Shown here: one piece after another, positions 62,737-64,000 of the stretch | Layout of the letters: each line of letters starts with the position of its first letter | Numbering within the stretch: position 1 is the first letter of the stretch | Source of the DNA: an uncultured Aquimonas sp. | Lineage (GTDB): Bacteria; Pseudomonadota; Gammaproteobacteria; Xanthomonadales; Xanthomonadaceae | Assembly: GCF_937888285.1 (NCBI RefSeq) | Contig: NZ_CALART010000063.1 | Coordinates: 1 to 64,000 of the forward strand | Direction: 5' to 3' | Length of the DNA stretch: 64,000 nucleotides | Notes under the pieces: generated by a model | What the model saw: the letters and a program-made list of their open reading frames with translations, nothing else | The model's database searches: none | Told to the model about the DNA's origin: nothing | Position numbers and translations under genes: made by a program

Positions 62737-64000
62737 CACTACTTATAAGGTCTCCGACTTGGCGAAGGCGCTGGGCTGGACTGCACGGCACCTGCGGCGC
62801 AGGTCCGAAGCGGAAGGCTGGCCCGCGCAGTCGGACCCCGAGCATGCATCGCGCCACTGCTATCGCCTGGGAGACTTGCCCGATTGGGTGCAGGCCCGCG
62901 TTCTGCTTTGGGCCGAGCGCGAGGGGCGATCAACGGTGCCCGACACGTGCCCCGACCCCGACCATGCAGCGGAACTTGCGCGGTTCCAGCAGGCGACCCC
63001 CAAGGCCAAAGAGGAAGCCGGAAAGCGCCATGCGGCGTTGTTGTGGGTTGAGCGCTTGCTTTCCGAAGGCCGGAGCTTGACCGACGCCCGCCGCGTCGTC
63101 GCAGCGGAGTTGCAGCGCCAGGGCGTGCCGGGCGCATCGGTCGATTCGTTGAAACGCTGGGCCAAAGCCTGCGAGGGCCTCGCGCGCGCGCGCTGGCTGC
63201 CGGCGCTGCTGCCGGGCAGGGCAGCCGGGCGCGAACGTGTTGAAATCCCTGATGAGCTGTGGGACTTCTACGCGGGGCACTACCTCACGCGCGCTGCGCC
63301 GACGCACGCGGACAGCTACAGGCGAACAGCGGAGATTGCCAAGCGCAAGCGGCTGGTGTTGCCGAGTGCAAAGACGTTCGTTCGGCGAATGGACTCCGAA
63401 GTCTCCCACAGCGTTCAGGTGATGAAGCGTGCGGGGGACCAAGCGGCCGCGCGTCTGCTGCCGTCGCTGGTTCGCGACGCTTCTTGTTTCGAGGTCGGCG
63501 AAGCCGTCAACGGCGATGGTTTGAAGCTTGATCGCCTGTGGGTTTCGTTCAAGGGGCGAAAGCCGATCAACACCGCCACGCTGTGGGTTTGGCAGGACGT
63601 GCGCTCGCGCCGGATTCTCGCTTGGGAACTGGCAGAGAGCGAAAACACGGACATGTTCAGGCTTGCGACGCACGCGCTGGCGGGCGTTTGCGCGCCGCGT
63701 CATGTGTACCTGGATAACACGCGAGTCGCGGCAAATAAGCTGATGACCGGCGGTGCCATGAACCGCCATCGTTTCAAGGCGCGCGAGGGCGACGCGCCCG
63801 GCCTGCTTTCCATGGTTTTCGGCGCGGAAGTGCACTTCACAAATCCCGACAAGGTCTTCGGGAACCCCGGCGCAAAGCCAATTGAACGGGCGTTTGGCGT
63901 CGGCGGGCTGCATGAAGCTATCGCTTGCCATCCGCGAATCAATGGGCGCGGCTTCAGCATGGCGACTGCGGTAGAAGCTGGCGAGCTGTCTGAAGTGGTT
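62723..64000 (+). CDS. MuA-type DDE transposase (cut at window end)
   Basis: 426 codons, open at the right edge. The N-terminal winged HTH of MuA type (about 7-40, YKVSDLAKALGWTARHLRRR) binds the element ends or enhancer. The catalytic domain shows the DDE triad in VNGDGLKLDRLWV (first Asp), HVYLDNTRVAANK (second Asp) and KPIERAFGVG (Glu). MuA itself is 663 aa, so about a third is missing. Start GTG 62723 is chosen with AGAGGA 9 bases upstream; frame runs without stop to 64000. The MuB-like gene would follow. Confidence 0.9.
   Translation, partial: MAAPDTTYKVSDLAKALGWTARHLRRRSEAEGWPAQSDPEHASRHCYRLGDLPDWVQARVLLWAEREGRSTVPDTCPDPDHAAELARFQQATPKAKEEAGKRHAALLWVERLLSEGRSLTDARRVVAAELQRQGVPGASVDSLKRWAKACEGLARARWLPALLPGRAAGRERVEIPDELWDFYAGHYLTRAAPTHADSYRRTAEIAKRKRLVLPSAKTFVRRMDSEVSHSVQVMKRAGDQAAARLLPSLVRDASCFEVGEAVNGDGLKLDRLWVSFKGRKPINTATLWVWQDVRSRRILAWELAESENTDMFRLATHALAGVCAPRHVYLDNTRVAANKLMTGGAMNRHRFKAREGDAPGLLSMVFGAEVHFTNPDKVFGNPGAKPIERAFGVGGLHEAIACHPRINGRGFSMATAVEAGELSEVV

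Larger units (their letters stand above)
58441..64000 (+). mobile_element. Left part of a Mu-like transposable prophage
   Basis: The region from the broken hairpin repeat to the window end contains end-type repeats, a Mor-family activator, small phage genes, a C4-like RNA and a MuA-type DDE transposase, all rightward. The left boundary (58439-58441, possibly TG as in Mu) is inferred from the interrupted host repeat. The right end and structural genes lie outside the window. No repressor gene was recognised on either strand between 58441 and 58975. Confidence 0.75.

Overview
This 64 kb window is GC-rich chromosomal DNA from a gammaproteobacterium, most likely of the order Lysobacterales (Xanthomonadales). 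The clues are the order of the housekeeping operons, repeat families typical of that order (GGGATTC repeats, CCCTCTCCC hairpins, ATCCCCGC/GCGGGGAT palindromes), many GTG/TTG starts with 1-4 base overlaps between genes, and secreted proteins with Lysobacterales features. No database search was possible, so family names come from motif recognition.

Positions 1-13,700 hold a probable IS21-type element end, the initiator tRNA gene with its promoter, and the translation operon rimP-nusA-infB-rbfA-truB. These are followed on the minus strand by xseA, an ECF sigma factor, a one-pass membrane partner protein and yigZ, then on the plus strand by a PilZ-like protein and ispG. Positions 13,800-24,700 hold a FHA-GGDEF protein, then serC, serA, pheA, aroA, cmk, rpsA, ihfB, lapA and lapB: amino-acid and aromatic biosynthesis feeding into ribosomal and envelope-control genes. 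Positions 24,700-30,800 carry three genes for lipid-linked or nucleotide-sugar glycan assembly (WecA-like transferase, CapD/WbpM-like dehydratase, galU), then rimO and a DUF3025 protein.

Positions 30,900-58,100 are a mixed accessory region: a small PilC-like/pilin pair, secreted proteins including a metzincin protease and an outer-membrane DUF5916 protein, greB, a cysteine-less glutaredoxin-like protein, a VIT/DUF2135 protein, a lipase-like hydrolase, tadA, orn, an HDOD protein with a PilB/GspE-like ATPase, an acyl-CoA dehydrogenase, LysR/RidA, a ParD-like protein coupled to a methionine aminopeptidase, and AraC/SDR. The intergenic gaps carry several dispersed repeat families. One is a 162-base multi-hairpin element present twice, each time supplying the TAG stop codon of the gene that runs into it.

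From about 58,440 to the right edge lies the left part of a Mu-like transposable prophage, apparently inserted into a host hairpin repeat. It has end-type repeats with helically phased GAAA tracts, a pair of 17-base operators, a Mor-family activator in a five-gene operon, and then a region that looks like a phage C4 antisense RNA. This RNA is complementary to the ribosome-binding site of a tightly overlapping gene chain that leads into the MuA-type DDE transposase, which is cut by the window end. C4-type control placed upstream of a transposase instead of an antirepressor is the most interesting candidate system here.
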